A stretch of DNA of 64,000 nucleotides from Alphaproteobacteria bacterium (lineage in GTDB: Bacteria > Pseudomonadota > Alphaproteobacteria > Micavibrionales > Micavibrionaceae), in NCBI GenBank assembly GCA_018399685.1, contig JAGYOK010000006.1:1-64000 (forward strand), given 5' to 3'. Both the position numbers and the translations under genes were made by a program. Of the stretch, positions 8,116-15,426 are shown piece after piece. Below the pieces are notes generated by a model, which worked only from the letters and a program-made list of their open reading frames with translations, had not been told where the DNA came from and did not search any database. Every line of letters starts with the position of its first letter. Position 1 is the stretch's first letter.

Positions 8116-8540
8116 GCCGCATTAACATCGAATCAAAAGAAGCTTTTGCCGATATAGTAGCTCATCTCGAAGGGCAGCGGGTCTGGGTTGTCTTTACCGA
8201 TCAGACCGAGCTTAAATTCGTGCGCATGCTAAAGCGCGGCTTCCGCCATTGCTTTGTGCTTATCCATGATGGCCAGCGCTGGATTAGTATTGATCCTATG
8301 GCCAATTATATGGAGGTCATGGTTCACGACCACTTGCCCGACGATTTCGATTTCGCGCGCTGGCTGGAAGAGCTCGGTCATAGCGTCGTTAGAGCAAAAT
8401 TATCGCGCAATATTATGACCGCCGCTCCGGTAATGCTTTTTACCTGCGTGGAAGCATGTAAACGCATTTTGGGTGTGCACAAATTTTCAATTCTTACACC
8501 GTGGCAGCTTTCCCGATTCCTCGCTGCCCAAAATAAATAG
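8112..8540 (+). CDS. Conserved phage-module protein, possible permuted papain-like fold
   Basis: A 142-residue protein whose ATG overlaps the stop of the upstream gene (ATGA). The order of conserved-looking features is a beta strand with H46 (GFRHCFVLIHDG), an acidic strand with D61 (WISIDPM), and a helix beginning at C112 (FTCVEACKRILG). Histidine before cysteine is the order seen in circularly permuted NlpC/P60-like and YiiX-type hydrolases, so a thiol amidase or peptidase fold is conceivable. The C-terminal FSILTPWQLSRFL is a further distinctive segment. This assignment is inference from motif order only; the protein could equally be non-enzymatic. It directly precedes a small gene and the portal gene. 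Confidence 0.65.
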   Translation: MSRINIESKEAFADIVAHLEGQRVWVVFTDQTELKFVRMLKRGFRHCFVLIHDGQRWISIDPMANYMEVMVHDHLPDDFDFARWLEELGHSVVRAKLSRNIMTAAPVMLFTCVEACKRILGVHKFSILTPWQLSRFLAAQNK

Positions 8541-8553
8541 GAGTACACAAAAA

Positions 8554-8805
8554 ATGGGAAGCCTTACATCGACCCCGAAAATTGCAAATCGCGTCCCACA
8601 GACGCCAAGCCCCGCAACAACCGCAGTTGAAGAAACTGCTCATGAGGAGATCCAAACGCGGGAGAAAAAAGCCGAAGAGCGCAGGAAAAGCCTGCTCGCC
8701 CGCGATCGTAGCGTTGCCGGTACTATCAAGACATCCTTGCAGGGCGTTTTAAGCCGTGTTGATGAAGACACAAGCACAAGCCACAAAACTCTGCTTGGAC
8801 AATAA
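8554..8805 (+). CDS. Small hydrophilic phage-module protein
   Basis: An 83-residue protein with a Pro/Thr-rich start (MGSLTSTPKIANRVPQTPSP), a charged helix (EEIQTREKKAEERRKSLLARDR) and a C-terminal Ser/Thr-rich tail. The start ATG at 8554 follows the previous stop by 13 bp with an AGGAG ribosome binding site; the open frame runs upstream without support. Small proteins of this composition often precede the portal gene in podovirus-like clusters, but I cannot assign a function. It is followed 28 bp later by the portal gene. Confidence 0.6.
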   Translation: MGSLTSTPKIANRVPQTPSPATTAVEETAHEEIQTREKKAEERRKSLLARDRSVAGTIKTSLQGVLSRVDEDTSTSHKTLLGQ

Positions 8806-8833
8806 AAACAACTAAAAGAAGGAAAACTGCGTA

Positions 8834-10501
8834 ATGACTGTCAACACCAAAGAAAAGAATAAACAAGGTGAAGAGGCTGAAAATACGTTACGTATGAAGC
8901 TTTTGCTCGAGCGCTATAACGCTGCCAAAAAACACCGCAATGTCTGGAACACACTTTGGGAGGAATGCTACGATTTCGCCCTGCCAAGATGCAGCGGATT
9001 TTACGGCGATCTTGCACCGGGACAAAAACGAAATACCCGCATCTATGACGCAACAGCCATGGACGCCGCAGATCAACTCGCAGCCAGCTTGCTTGGAAAC
9101 CTTACCCCCGGCTGGTCACAGTGGTTTGGCTTGAAACCCGGCCCCGAAGCTACGCCAGAGCAAGCCAGAGCGCTCGCGCCTGCTCTGGAAAAGGCCTCAA
9201 AAACCATTCAGGCACACTTCGACCATTCAAATTTTGCCGTAGAAATTCACCAGTGCTACCTCGATCTTGTCGTAGGAGGCACAGCCAGCCTGTTCTTCGA
9301 AGAATCCGACCCCGGCAATTTCTCGGCCTTTAGCTTCCACGCCGTCCCGCTCACACATATTGTGCTGGAAGAGGGCGCATCGGGATACCTCGATGGCTCA
9401 TTCAGGCGTCTGGCCATAACTCTCGACCAACTCGGCGCGCGCTACCCGCAAAGCGAAATCCCGCCTAAAATAATCCGCGAGGGGCGAAAAGACCCGCAAA
9501 TGCGCTTTGATGTTTTAGAAGCAGTTTTGCCAAATGAGCTGGTCTTCGATTACACAGCCATGCTCATCCATGATGCGAATAATCCGGTAATGTTGCAAAG
9601 CGGCTCGTTCCCGCAAAATCCGGCGATTAACTTCCGCTGGATCAAATCACCCGGAGAAATTTATGGCCGCTCGCCGGTTATGAAAGCTCTGCCGGATATC
9701 AAAACGGCAAACAAAGTCGTAGAGCTTATCTTAAAAAATGCAACTATAGCGATAACCGGCATATGGCAAGCCGATGATGACGGCGTTTTAAACCCCGCAA
9801 ATATAGAGCTGGTTCCCGGCACAATAATCCCCAAAGCCGTGGGTTCCAAAGGTTTACAGCCGCTTGAAATGCCCGGACAGTTCGATGTCTCCCAGCTTAT
9901 GCTGGAAAATCTGCAAAGCAATATCCGCCGCGCGATGCTGGCCGATAAGCTCCTCCCCGCAGCGGGCACACAGATGAGCGCTACCGAAGTTTTAGAGCGC
10001 GCTTCCGAAATCGCCATGATCCTTGGCGCCACCTATGGCCGCTTGCAAACCGAGCTTTTAACGCCACTTATCAAGCGTGCATACTCTATTTTGCGCCGCC
10101 GTGGAGAAGTGCCGGATATCGCTCTGGACGGGCGCTTGATAGCGATTGATTACCGCTCGCCGCTCGCCCGTTCGCAAGGCCAGAGGGATGTGCAAAATAC
10201 CCTTGGCTGGATCAAAGCTGTAAGCGCTATGGGCGCAGAAGGAGCCAGCTCTATTAATATGGCCGCCGCCGCCAGATTCCTTGGCGAGATGCTGTCTGTA
10301 CCGACAGAGCTTATCCGTGAGCAAGGCGAGAGCGGCCCCTCGGCCATGATGGATTCGCTCATGAACAAAGAATTAGACATTACTAATATGATAGCCGGAC
10401 TAGCCGAGCAAACAGCCAACCATGTCACCGAGGCTCTGATGGAAAAACTGACTTCTACCAAAATGCCTAAAAATTCCCCAAACCCAAAATCAGGAGAGTA
10501 A
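8834..10501 (+). CDS. Podovirus-type head-to-tail connector (portal) protein
   Basis: The portal forms the dodecameric channel at the capsid vertex through which DNA is packaged and ejected. The 555-residue length and internal segments fit the podovirus head-tail connector family. These include WNTLWEECYDFALPR near the N-terminus, AADQLAASLLGNLTPGWSQWF, and the conserved GEIYGRSPVMKALPDIKT region near residue 275. MSATEVLERASE near residue 380 is the well-conserved connector motif. The start follows an AAGAAGGAAAA ribosome binding site. The next gene begins 4 bp after its stop, at the position of a scaffold gene. Nothing suggests truncation. Confidence 0.88.
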   Translation: MTVNTKEKNKQGEEAENTLRMKLLLERYNAAKKHRNVWNTLWEECYDFALPRCSGFYGDLAPGQKRNTRIYDATAMDAADQLAASLLGNLTPGWSQWFGLKPGPEATPEQARALAPALEKASKTIQAHFDHSNFAVEIHQCYLDLVVGGTASLFFEESDPGNFSAFSFHAVPLTHIVLEEGASGYLDGSFRRLAITLDQLGARYPQSEIPPKIIREGRKDPQMRFDVLEAVLPNELVFDYTAMLIHDANNPVMLQSGSFPQNPAINFRWIKSPGEIYGRSPVMKALPDIKTANKVVELILKNATIAITGIWQADDDGVLNPANIELVPGTIIPKAVGSKGLQPLEMPGQFDVSQLMLENLQSNIRRAMLADKLLPAAGTQMSATEVLERASEIAMILGATYGRLQTELLTPLIKRAYSILRRRGEVPDIALDGRLIAIDYRSPLARSQGQRDVQNTLGWIKAVSAMGAEGASSINMAAAARFLGEMLSVPTELIREQGESGPSAMMDSLMNKELDITNMIAGLAEQTANHVTEALMEKLTSTKMPKNSPNPKSGE

Positions 10502-10505
10502 TATT

Positions 10506-11198
10506 ATGACTGACACCAACGAAGAAAACCTTTTAAATACAAGCGCTTCCGAGAATACACCGGAGAAATCACCAGAGAAATTTCCCGAAAAATTCAAAGA
10601 CCCTAAAACCGGCGAACTGCAAATAGATCTGCTGCTCAAATCCTACGCCGAGTTGGAAAAAAAACAATCCGCTTCGCCGCAAGTGCCAAAAATGCCGGAA
10701 GACTATCCGATCAAATGCGACCACGGCATGTTCGAGCCGGATATGGATATAAACCGCCGCTTGCATGAAAAGGGCTTTAACCCCGATCAGGCGCAGGCCG
10801 TTTATGATCTGGCCGCCGAGCGCATGCTCCCCATGCTTAAAGAGGTGGTCGCGGAATTCCGCGCTGAGCGCGAGATCGAAAAGCTGGTTAACCATTTTGG
10901 AGGAGCCGAGAACTGGAGCGAGCTTTCCCGCCAGCTTCTCTCATTTGGGCAAAAGAACCTGCCCGCGGATGTTTTGGATAATCTCTCCAGCTCATTTGAA
11001 GGAGTGCTGGCTCTATACCGCATGATGAAATCAGGCGCAGAGCCGAAGCTTGCAGGCCGCAAAAGTACGGCAGTGCAGGGCAATCCAGGGGAAGCGGAGC
11101 TTTCCTCTATGATGCGCAATCCCAAATACTGGCGCGAACGCGATCCTTCCTTTGTGGCAAAGGTTACGCAAGGCTTTGAGAATTTGTACGGAAAGTAG
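10506..11198 (+). CDS. Putative capsid assembly (scaffold) protein
   Basis: A 230-residue, highly charged protein directly after the portal, the usual position of the podovirus scaffold. The N-terminus is Pro/Glu/Lys-rich and low in complexity (NTPEKSPEKFPEKFKDPKTG). The middle has helical segments around YDLAAERMLPMLKEVVAEF, and the C-terminus carries a short amphipathic region (NPKYWRERDPSFVAKVTQGF). The segment QVPKMPEDYPIK is also seen in phage scaffold-like proteins. The assignment rests on order and composition rather than a hard motif. The capsid gene follows only after an interruption by a reversed PilZ gene. Confidence 0.65.
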   Translation: MTDTNEENLLNTSASENTPEKSPEKFPEKFKDPKTGELQIDLLLKSYAELEKKQSASPQVPKMPEDYPIKCDHGMFEPDMDINRRLHEKGFNPDQAQAVYDLAAERMLPMLKEVVAEFRAEREIEKLVNHFGGAENWSELSRQLLSFGQKNLPADVLDNLSSSFEGVLALYRMMKSGAEPKLAGRKSTAVQGNPGEAELSSMMRNPKYWRERDPSFVAKVTQGFENLYGK

Positions 11199-11215
11199 GG
11201 ATATACAAGTATAAA

Positions 11216-11312
11216 ACCACAAAGGCACCAAGACACCAAGTTGTTCTGTTACTACTCGTTTACGTTAGTGTGGGTGATATTAAATAACTTTGAGTCTTAG
11301 TGACTTCGTGGT
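11216..11312. repeat. Imperfect inverted repeat (MITE- or REP-like)
   Basis: The arm at 11216-11240 (ACCACAAAGGCACC and following) is the approximate reverse complement of 11288-11312 (ending GACTTCGTGGT). About 19 of 25 positions match across a 47-bp spacer. It lies in the intergenic gap between the scaffold and PilZ genes and resembles the widespread CACGAAG/ACCAAG-type dispersed repeats of bacterial genomes. Confidence 0.55.
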
Positions 11313-11400
11313 CAAAAAAGAAAAACACCAACGGCGCCATTCACATCGCGCTGGGCTGCTTCTTATCTGGGAGGCGTCTTATCAAAGAAATGAAAGACGA

Positions 11401-11796
11401 CTAGATCTGCGATTCCACAAAACGCTGCGATACATAATCGTCAACAACTCTTTGGAAGCTTGATTGAACAGGATTGGACAAACTCTCAAACTTCAGGGCA
11501 ACCTTGCCCGGAGCCTTGCGAATTACGGTGGCTTTATGATCCACTTCCATAATTTCATCGCGAAGCTTGAATTTGAGAGTGAATACACACTCCTGCCCGA
11601 TACTGAACAAGCGCTCATCAGCAGTGATAAGCATCCCCCCGTTACCCCAGTTTTCAACCGGATGCATCTGACCGTTGACGACGCCCACACAGCGATCATC
11701 ACTACGGCGGGGATGTTGGCGATTCACATGCGATGACGCAGCGCTTTCATCCCGATCCGACGTAGATACGCGTTTATTATACATATTTTTCTTCAT
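11401..11796 (-). CDS. PilZ domain protein
   Basis: PilZ domains bind cyclic di-GMP and control motility, adhesion or exopolysaccharide. The 131-residue protein has a low-complexity N-terminus and then RQHPRRSDDRCVGVVNGQ, where the paired arginines match the RxxxR loop. It continues with NWGNGGMLI, matching the [D/N]-x-S/G-x-x-G motif, and a beta-barrel segment ending in VALKFESL. The ATG at 11796 is preferred; a TTG two codons upstream is possible. It is the only gene transcribed against the phage-like module and lies between scaffold and capsid, so it is probably an inserted host-type gene or moron. Confidence 0.78.
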   Translation of the reverse strand: MKKNMYNKRVSTSDRDESAASSHVNRQHPRRSDDRCVGVVNGQMHPVENWGNGGMLITADERLFSIGQECVFTLKFKLRDEIMEVDHKATVIRKAPGKVALKFESLSNPVQSSFQRVVDDYVSQRFVESQI

Positions 11797-12142
11797 TTTC
11801 AATTACCATACACTCTGCTTGCGAAAATATTATAAATTTCTGGCAAAATTAAGGCAAAAGAGCGCATGGCTTAAAAAAGTCCACAAGAAAACAGCATGTT
11901 GAGTAAACAAGATAAAGTAAAAAAACTTCTTGACAAATGTAGGAAAATATTCATATATTAACCCATCAACACCACGATTCCGCCTATTTTGCATTAATTG
12001 ACGAAGCAATAACATATATGGCTTTGAAAGCGCAATAAATATACGCGGGTTCTAACTTTAAAGAACATCCCGGCCTTTGTAGACCAAAGACAACCATATG
12101 TTCGACCTTAAATAACCCCCAAAAATTATGAGGTAAAACCAA
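11797..12142 (+). promoter_or_regulatory. Gene-free control region ahead of the capsid gene, with promoter
   Basis: No credible gene is seen in these 346 bp. A good sigma-70-type promoter facing the capsid gene is present: TTGACA at 11930-11935, 18 bp, TATATT at 11954-11959. The leader would be about 175 nt. A short inverted pair GTTCT/AGAAC lies at 12049-12066. The region is AT-rich and also carries the upstream sequences of the reversed PilZ gene. Confidence 0.5.
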
Positions 12143-12976
12143 ATGTCTACAACAATAGATCAGGCCTTCATCAAGCAATTCGAACGCGAAGTGCACGAGG
12201 CCTACCAACGTCAGGGATCAAAGCTCCGCAACACGGTGCGCACGATCTCGAATGTTAATGGCAGCTCCGCCGTCTTCCAGAAAGTCGGGAAGGGTACAGC
12301 GTCCACTAAATCCACGCACGGCATGGTGCCCGTGATGAATCTGGATCACACAAATGTAGAGGTCGTATTAAGCGATTTTTACGCCGGTGACTGGGTTGAC
12401 CGCCTCGATGAGCTGAAAACCAATATCGACGAACGTCAGGTAATAGCAAATGCCGGTGCTAATGCACTGGGCCGCAAAACCGACGAGCTGATTATTAACG
12501 CCTTAAGCGGAGCCACTTCCCAGATTATTACCGATGATAATATCGGCATGACAAAAGAAAAAATCATGAACGCGTTTGAAACATTCGGCGAGAACGATGT
12601 GCCCGACGACGGTCAGCGTTACTGTATCGTCGGCTGGAAGCAGTGGAGCAATCTTCTTTCGATAGAAGAGTTCGTTAATGCCGATTATATCGGAGCCGAC
12701 GCCCTGCCATTTGCAAGCATAACTCAGGCCAAGATGTTCTTAGGGACTATCTTTATGCCGCACTCAGGCTTGCCTTTGGACGAAAACGATATCCGCTCAT
12801 GCTTCTATTATCACAAGACAGCAATAGGCCATGCCGCCGCCAGCGACGTGCAAACGGATATCTCATGGCACGGCGATAGAGCTGCTCACTTTGTCAATAA
12901 CATGATGAGTCAGGGCGCAGGCCTTATCGACCCGTCAGGTATCGTTGTCATTAAGTGTGATGAGACACCGGATTAG
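12143..12976 (+). CDS. Phage major capsid protein
   Basis: A 277-residue protein following the scaffold-like gene. The N-terminus (STTIDQAFIKQFEREVHEAY), the KLRNTVRTISNVNGSSAVFQKVGKG region and the segment LSDFYAGDWVDRLDELKTNIDER are typical of podovirus capsid proteins of the family seen with this portal type. The later part includes ANAGANALGRKTDELI and a C-terminal AIGHAAASDVQTDISWHGDRAAHFV. The ATG follows GAGGTAAAACCAA. Whether it assembles real particles depends on the rest of the module, which includes portal, terminase, tail and lysis genes. Confidence 0.82.
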   Translation: MSTTIDQAFIKQFEREVHEAYQRQGSKLRNTVRTISNVNGSSAVFQKVGKGTASTKSTHGMVPVMNLDHTNVEVVLSDFYAGDWVDRLDELKTNIDERQVIANAGANALGRKTDELIINALSGATSQIITDDNIGMTKEKIMNAFETFGENDVPDDGQRYCIVGWKQWSNLLSIEEFVNADYIGADALPFASITQAKMFLGTIFMPHSGLPLDENDIRSCFYYHKTAIGHAAASDVQTDISWHGDRAAHFVNNMMSQGAGLIDPSGIVVIKCDETPD

Positions 12977-12984
12977 CGTTTAGT

Positions 12985-13135
12985 TGTCATCCCCTGAATT
13001 CGTGAAACGAATTGTAAGGGGATCCGGGAATCTGTGCTTTAAAGCCCCGGATGCCCGCACACGAAGCAACGCACCGCGTTGTTCGTTTTTTGTAAAGCAG
13101 AACAAAGCTACGCTTTGCTTCTGTCGGGCATGACA
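12985..13135. repeat. Dispersed palindromic element, family A, copy with inserted arm
   Basis: The element starts TGTCATCCCC and ends GGGCATGACA, with internal GGGGATCCGGGAAT and CCGGATGCCCG. The same frame recurs at 19069-19154 and 36737-36815. This copy is longer (151 bp) because about 65 bp of extra palindrome, including GCAACGCACCGCGTTGTTCG, separates the last two blocks. It lies between the capsid gene and the next small gene. Confidence 0.7.
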
Positions 13136-13175
13136 TTTTCTGACAATTTCAAACATTTTACTTAGGAGATAAATC

Positions 13176-13415
13176 ATGGCTTTTACGGCACCTGATTTAA
13201 GCGTACTTGCGTACGCAAATAACTTTACATTGTGGCACTACACCACGCCTGATGCATCCGTGGAAACAGCGGGTTACTTTGATCTGGCAACGAGTATGCT
13301 CAATGTTAATGATCTGATTATTACCAATATCGATACCGACGGAACGCCGGTTACAACATTTTATGTTGTCTCGGCAAATGATGGCAGCAGCGTAACTGTT
13401 ACAGCTTACGCATAA
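13176..13415 (+). CDS. Small phage-module protein, possible capsid-associated protein
   Basis: A 79-residue beta-rich protein with an AGGAG ribosome binding site 7 bp before the ATG. It reads MAFTAPDLSVLAYANNFTLW and ends in a strand-rich region (TTFYVVSANDGSSVTVTAYA). It is acidic and lacks charged helices. Its place right after the capsid gene suggests a decoration or head fibre protein, but no family motif proves it. A structured, T-rich region with paired AAAAAGGG/CCCTTTTT arms follows. Confidence 0.65.
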   Translation: MAFTAPDLSVLAYANNFTLWHYTTPDASVETAGYFDLATSMLNVNDLIITNIDTDGTPVTTFYVVSANDGSSVTVTAYA

Positions 13416-13486
13416 AAAGGGTAGAACCCCGCCAAAGCGCTCGTTCCCTATCCCCACAAAAAAAGAGCGCGCCCACCCCTTTTTAC
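13415..13486 (+). terminator. Structured terminator-like region after the small capsid-neighbour gene
   Basis: An outer stem AAAAAGGG/CCCTTTTT encloses an inner GCGCTC/GAGCGC stem. The run of T at the right end allows termination. It closes the capsid-proximal transcription unit. Confidence 0.45.
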
Positions 13487-13511
13487 TGCCAATAACAGGT
13501 ATCGAACCAAA

Positions 13512-13560
13512 GACAACCGCAGCTCCTACTTACTTTCAAGAGTTGCGGTTGTCGCTTTAT
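13512..13560 (+). terminator. Hairpin with 14-bp stem followed by T-rich tract
   Basis: GACAACCGCAGCTC at 13512 pairs with GAGTTGCGGTTGTC ending at 13553, with one G-T wobble and a 14-nt loop. GCTTTATTTT follows. It lies just upstream of the tail tubular gene and may be a terminator or a leader hairpin. Confidence 0.5.
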
Positions 13561-13587
13561 TTTAAATTTTTCAGGAGAACCAAAATC

Positions 13588-14157
13588 ATGGCACTATCAG
13601 ACATAGCCCTTTGCTCCCGCTCCCTTATCAAGATTGGCGCCGCTCCCATAAGCGCTTTTGACGAAGGCACAGCCCAAAGCGAAATCGCCGGAGCTTTATA
13701 CGAACAAGCACGCGACAGCCTGCTTTCGGCCTATGCATGGAGCTTCGCTACCGGACAGGTGAAACTCGCCCGAACCAGCGAAACCCCGACCGCTGATTAT
13801 AGCTACGCCTATGAACTCCCTATAGACTTTCTACGCGCCCTGAGCGCCGGAAACGGATCACGCGGCAGAGGATTGAATTACCGCATTATGGGCGGCAAGC
13901 TGCACACAAATGCCCCGGAAGTAATACTCACTTACATATACAGACCTCAGGAAGAAAGCTTCCCGCCATATTTCGACAGCGTGCTTATTGCCCATCTCGC
14001 CGCAGAGTTTACTATCCCCATCACGGAAAACACCTCCCGCGCGGAAAGCCTTTATAAACGCGCAGAAGACGAATTTAAACGCGCCCGCCAGATCGACGCC
14101 CAGCAAGACACTCCAGGGCGAATAGAGGACTTTACGCTGATTGATGTAAGAAATTGA
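13588..14157 (+). CDS. Tail tubular protein A-like protein (T7 gp11 type)
   Basis: A 189-residue protein of the podovirus gp11-like tail tubular family. It begins MALSDIALCSRSLIKIGAAPI, the typical start of this family, with the conserved W of SAYAWSFATGQVKLA and the LPIDFLRAL segment. The C-terminal helix SRAESLYKRAEDEFKRARQ is also characteristic. The ATG at 13588 has an AGGAGAA site 8-10 bp ahead; the frame is open for 15 further codons upstream, without support. This protein normally forms the ring between portal and the gp12-like nozzle, which is encoded 1.3 kb downstream after two inserted small genes. Confidence 0.8.
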   Translation: MALSDIALCSRSLIKIGAAPISAFDEGTAQSEIAGALYEQARDSLLSAYAWSFATGQVKLARTSETPTADYSYAYELPIDFLRALSAGNGSRGRGLNYRIMGGKLHTNAPEVILTYIYRPQEESFPPYFDSVLIAHLAAEFTIPITENTSRAESLYKRAEDEFKRARQIDAQQDTPGRIEDFTLIDVRN

Positions 14158-14183
14158 CATAAATATTGTTTTGCGATTAAAAT
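14154..14183 (+). promoter_or_regulatory. Promoter of moron-like gene 1
   Basis: TTGACA at 14154-14159, 18 bp, TAAAAT at 14178-14183. It overlaps the end of the tail tubular gene and serves the 134-residue gene at 14256. TTGACATAA at its left edge recurs before two other inserted genes. An 8-bp unit AGAATATA is repeated three times in the leader at 14221-14244. Confidence 0.55.
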
Positions 14184-14255
14184 CGCGTCATAATTTAAAC
14201 AACCACTTAAATATACACTTAGAATATAAGAATATAAGAATATAAGGAAACAAAC

Positions 14256-14660
14256 ATGCTTTCACAAGGCGGCGATCTGAAAAATAGTTTTAACGTACCG
14301 GAAGGGCAGGAAAAAGAGTTTGCTATTGTAAAGCTTGCCATGTATTCGGCGATAGACAGTATCTTTGCAAGAGAAAGCAAAAAGCTGCTGATGAAGGACA
14401 GGGATGCCGATGAGCCTCAAGAACGCTTTGCGCTGCATAAAGTAAACAATATTTACGAGACCTCAGCAAACTTCCTTTTTATGAATGCCAGCGAAATGAT
14501 AGAAGATAAAATTCAGATTTGTGCGGATTCAGAAGAGATGCGCCGCACCGCCACTGAGCTTTATTGCGAAATGAGCCCGGATGAGAGAAGACAGCTTTTT
14601 GCTACATTGTTGCCCAAGGCTCTGGAAAGCCTGAGCGCACAGCACGCCCTGACGATGTAA
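14256..14660 (+). CDS. Unknown small protein, moron-like cassette 1
   Basis: A 134-residue, mostly helical acidic protein with no motif I recognise. Segments such as KEFAIVKLAMYSAIDSIFAR and EMSPDERRQLFATLLPKALE are amphipathic. It has its own sigma-70-like promoter, so it is probably expressed independently of the structural operon. That is the usual pattern for morons, genes that benefit the host or block competitors. A CACCCC/GGGGTG stem lies after the stop at 14662-14700 but lacks a clear T run. It is inserted between the gp11-like and gp12-like genes, which are adjacent in most podoviruses. Confidence 0.6.
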   Translation: MLSQGGDLKNSFNVPEGQEKEFAIVKLAMYSAIDSIFARESKKLLMKDRDADEPQERFALHKVNNIYETSANFLFMNASEMIEDKIQICADSEEMRRTATELYCEMSPDERRQLFATLLPKALESLSAQHALTM

Positions 14661-14754
14661 TGCCACCCCATTCTTTCCGTATGCCCTCACGGGTGGGGTG
14701 ACGGATACTTGTGGTTAATTTTATCATTAAATATCAAACACATACCGTATATTT

Positions 14755-14783
14755 TTGACATAAGTCAGGAATTTTACTAGTAT
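14755..14783 (+). promoter_or_regulatory. Promoter of moron-like gene 2
   Basis: TTGACA at 14755-14760, 17 bp, TAGTAT at 14778-14783. TTGACATAAG at its left edge resembles the preceding cassette promoter. It drives the 142-residue gene at 14832. Confidence 0.6.
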
Positions 14784-14831
14784 CGCGTTCGGTTTATAAA
14801 GATATAATTACAAAAATAAAGGGTCACACCA

Positions 14832-15260
14832 ATGACGGTTAGAGAAGCAAGAAAAAGTGCGCTGGTAAAAAACGGAATTCCTGAAGACCTGTCGCCAGAG
14901 TTAACCAACAGGTTTATGACAGCTACTCTTATTGTATCACGCGCCACAGATTTTGCGATTTCCAAAGCACTTATAAGTGACAGGAAATTGATCGAGAGAT
15001 TCAGAAGCGGCGATACCGATAAAAGCAGGAGAGTGGAATTGTCGCGCTATGATGTAGAGCAGCTTACACATCGCGCTTTATCACGTATGCCAGAGTGCAT
15101 TAAAAATCGCGCTGAATATGAGGAAGATTCTAATCTTGTTCGCAATGATGCTATAGCGATTTTCGAAAGCTATGGCTTTGAAAAGCAAATAGAGAAGATT
15201 AAAAGCCGCATGCCAAAGGTGCTTAGAGCCGCTTGTGTGATGCCCGAACCTGAAATATAA
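14832..15260 (+). CDS. Unknown small protein, moron-like cassette 2
   Basis: A 142-residue basic helical protein beginning MTVREARKSALVKNGIPEDL. No family is recognised. It has its own promoter and is followed within 40 bp by a strong intrinsic terminator, so it is a self-contained transcription unit inside the tail gene region. The helical, Arg/Lys-rich middle (RKLIERFRSGDTDKSRRVEL) could bind nucleic acid or another protein, but nothing specific is visible. Confidence 0.6.
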   Translation: MTVREARKSALVKNGIPEDLSPELTNRFMTATLIVSRATDFAISKALISDRKLIERFRSGDTDKSRRVELSRYDVEQLTHRALSRMPECIKNRAEYEEDSNLVRNDAIAIFESYGFEKQIEKIKSRMPKVLRAACVMPEPEI

Positions 15261-15299
15261 AGCAAGCCAGACTTTCTGGATAAATCACAAAAACAAACC

Positions 15300-15328
15300 A
15301 AAGCCGCCCATCTGAGGGCGGTTTTTTG
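15300..15328 (+). terminator. Intrinsic terminator, shared type (copy 1)
   Basis: AAGCCGCCCATCTGAGGGCGG followed by six T. The stem CCGCCC/GGGCGG is the same as in the terminators at 21511 and 21832, suggesting a common cassette origin. Confidence 0.85.
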
Positions 15329-15337
15329 TGCCTATAC

Positions 15338-15402
15338 CAATCCACCTATCTCTAACAAAGATCGTATGGATTGCCGCGTCGCATGCGCTCCTCGCAATGA
15401 CA
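15338..15402. repeat. Dispersed GCAATGAC-type element, family B (half copy)
   Basis: GGATTGCCGCGTCGC followed by CTCCTCGCAATGACA matches the right half of the full copy at 37436-37520; the left half is degenerate (CCAATCCACC). This element type is scattered in many proteobacterial genomes. Confidence 0.65.
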
Positions 15403-15426
15403 ACACATACATTATAAGGAAAAAAC

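Noticed and set aside
12049-12066. Second LexA-like site GTTCT...AGAAC before the capsid gene
   Set aside because: Inverted rather than direct orientation and wrong spacing for the alphaproteobacterial box.
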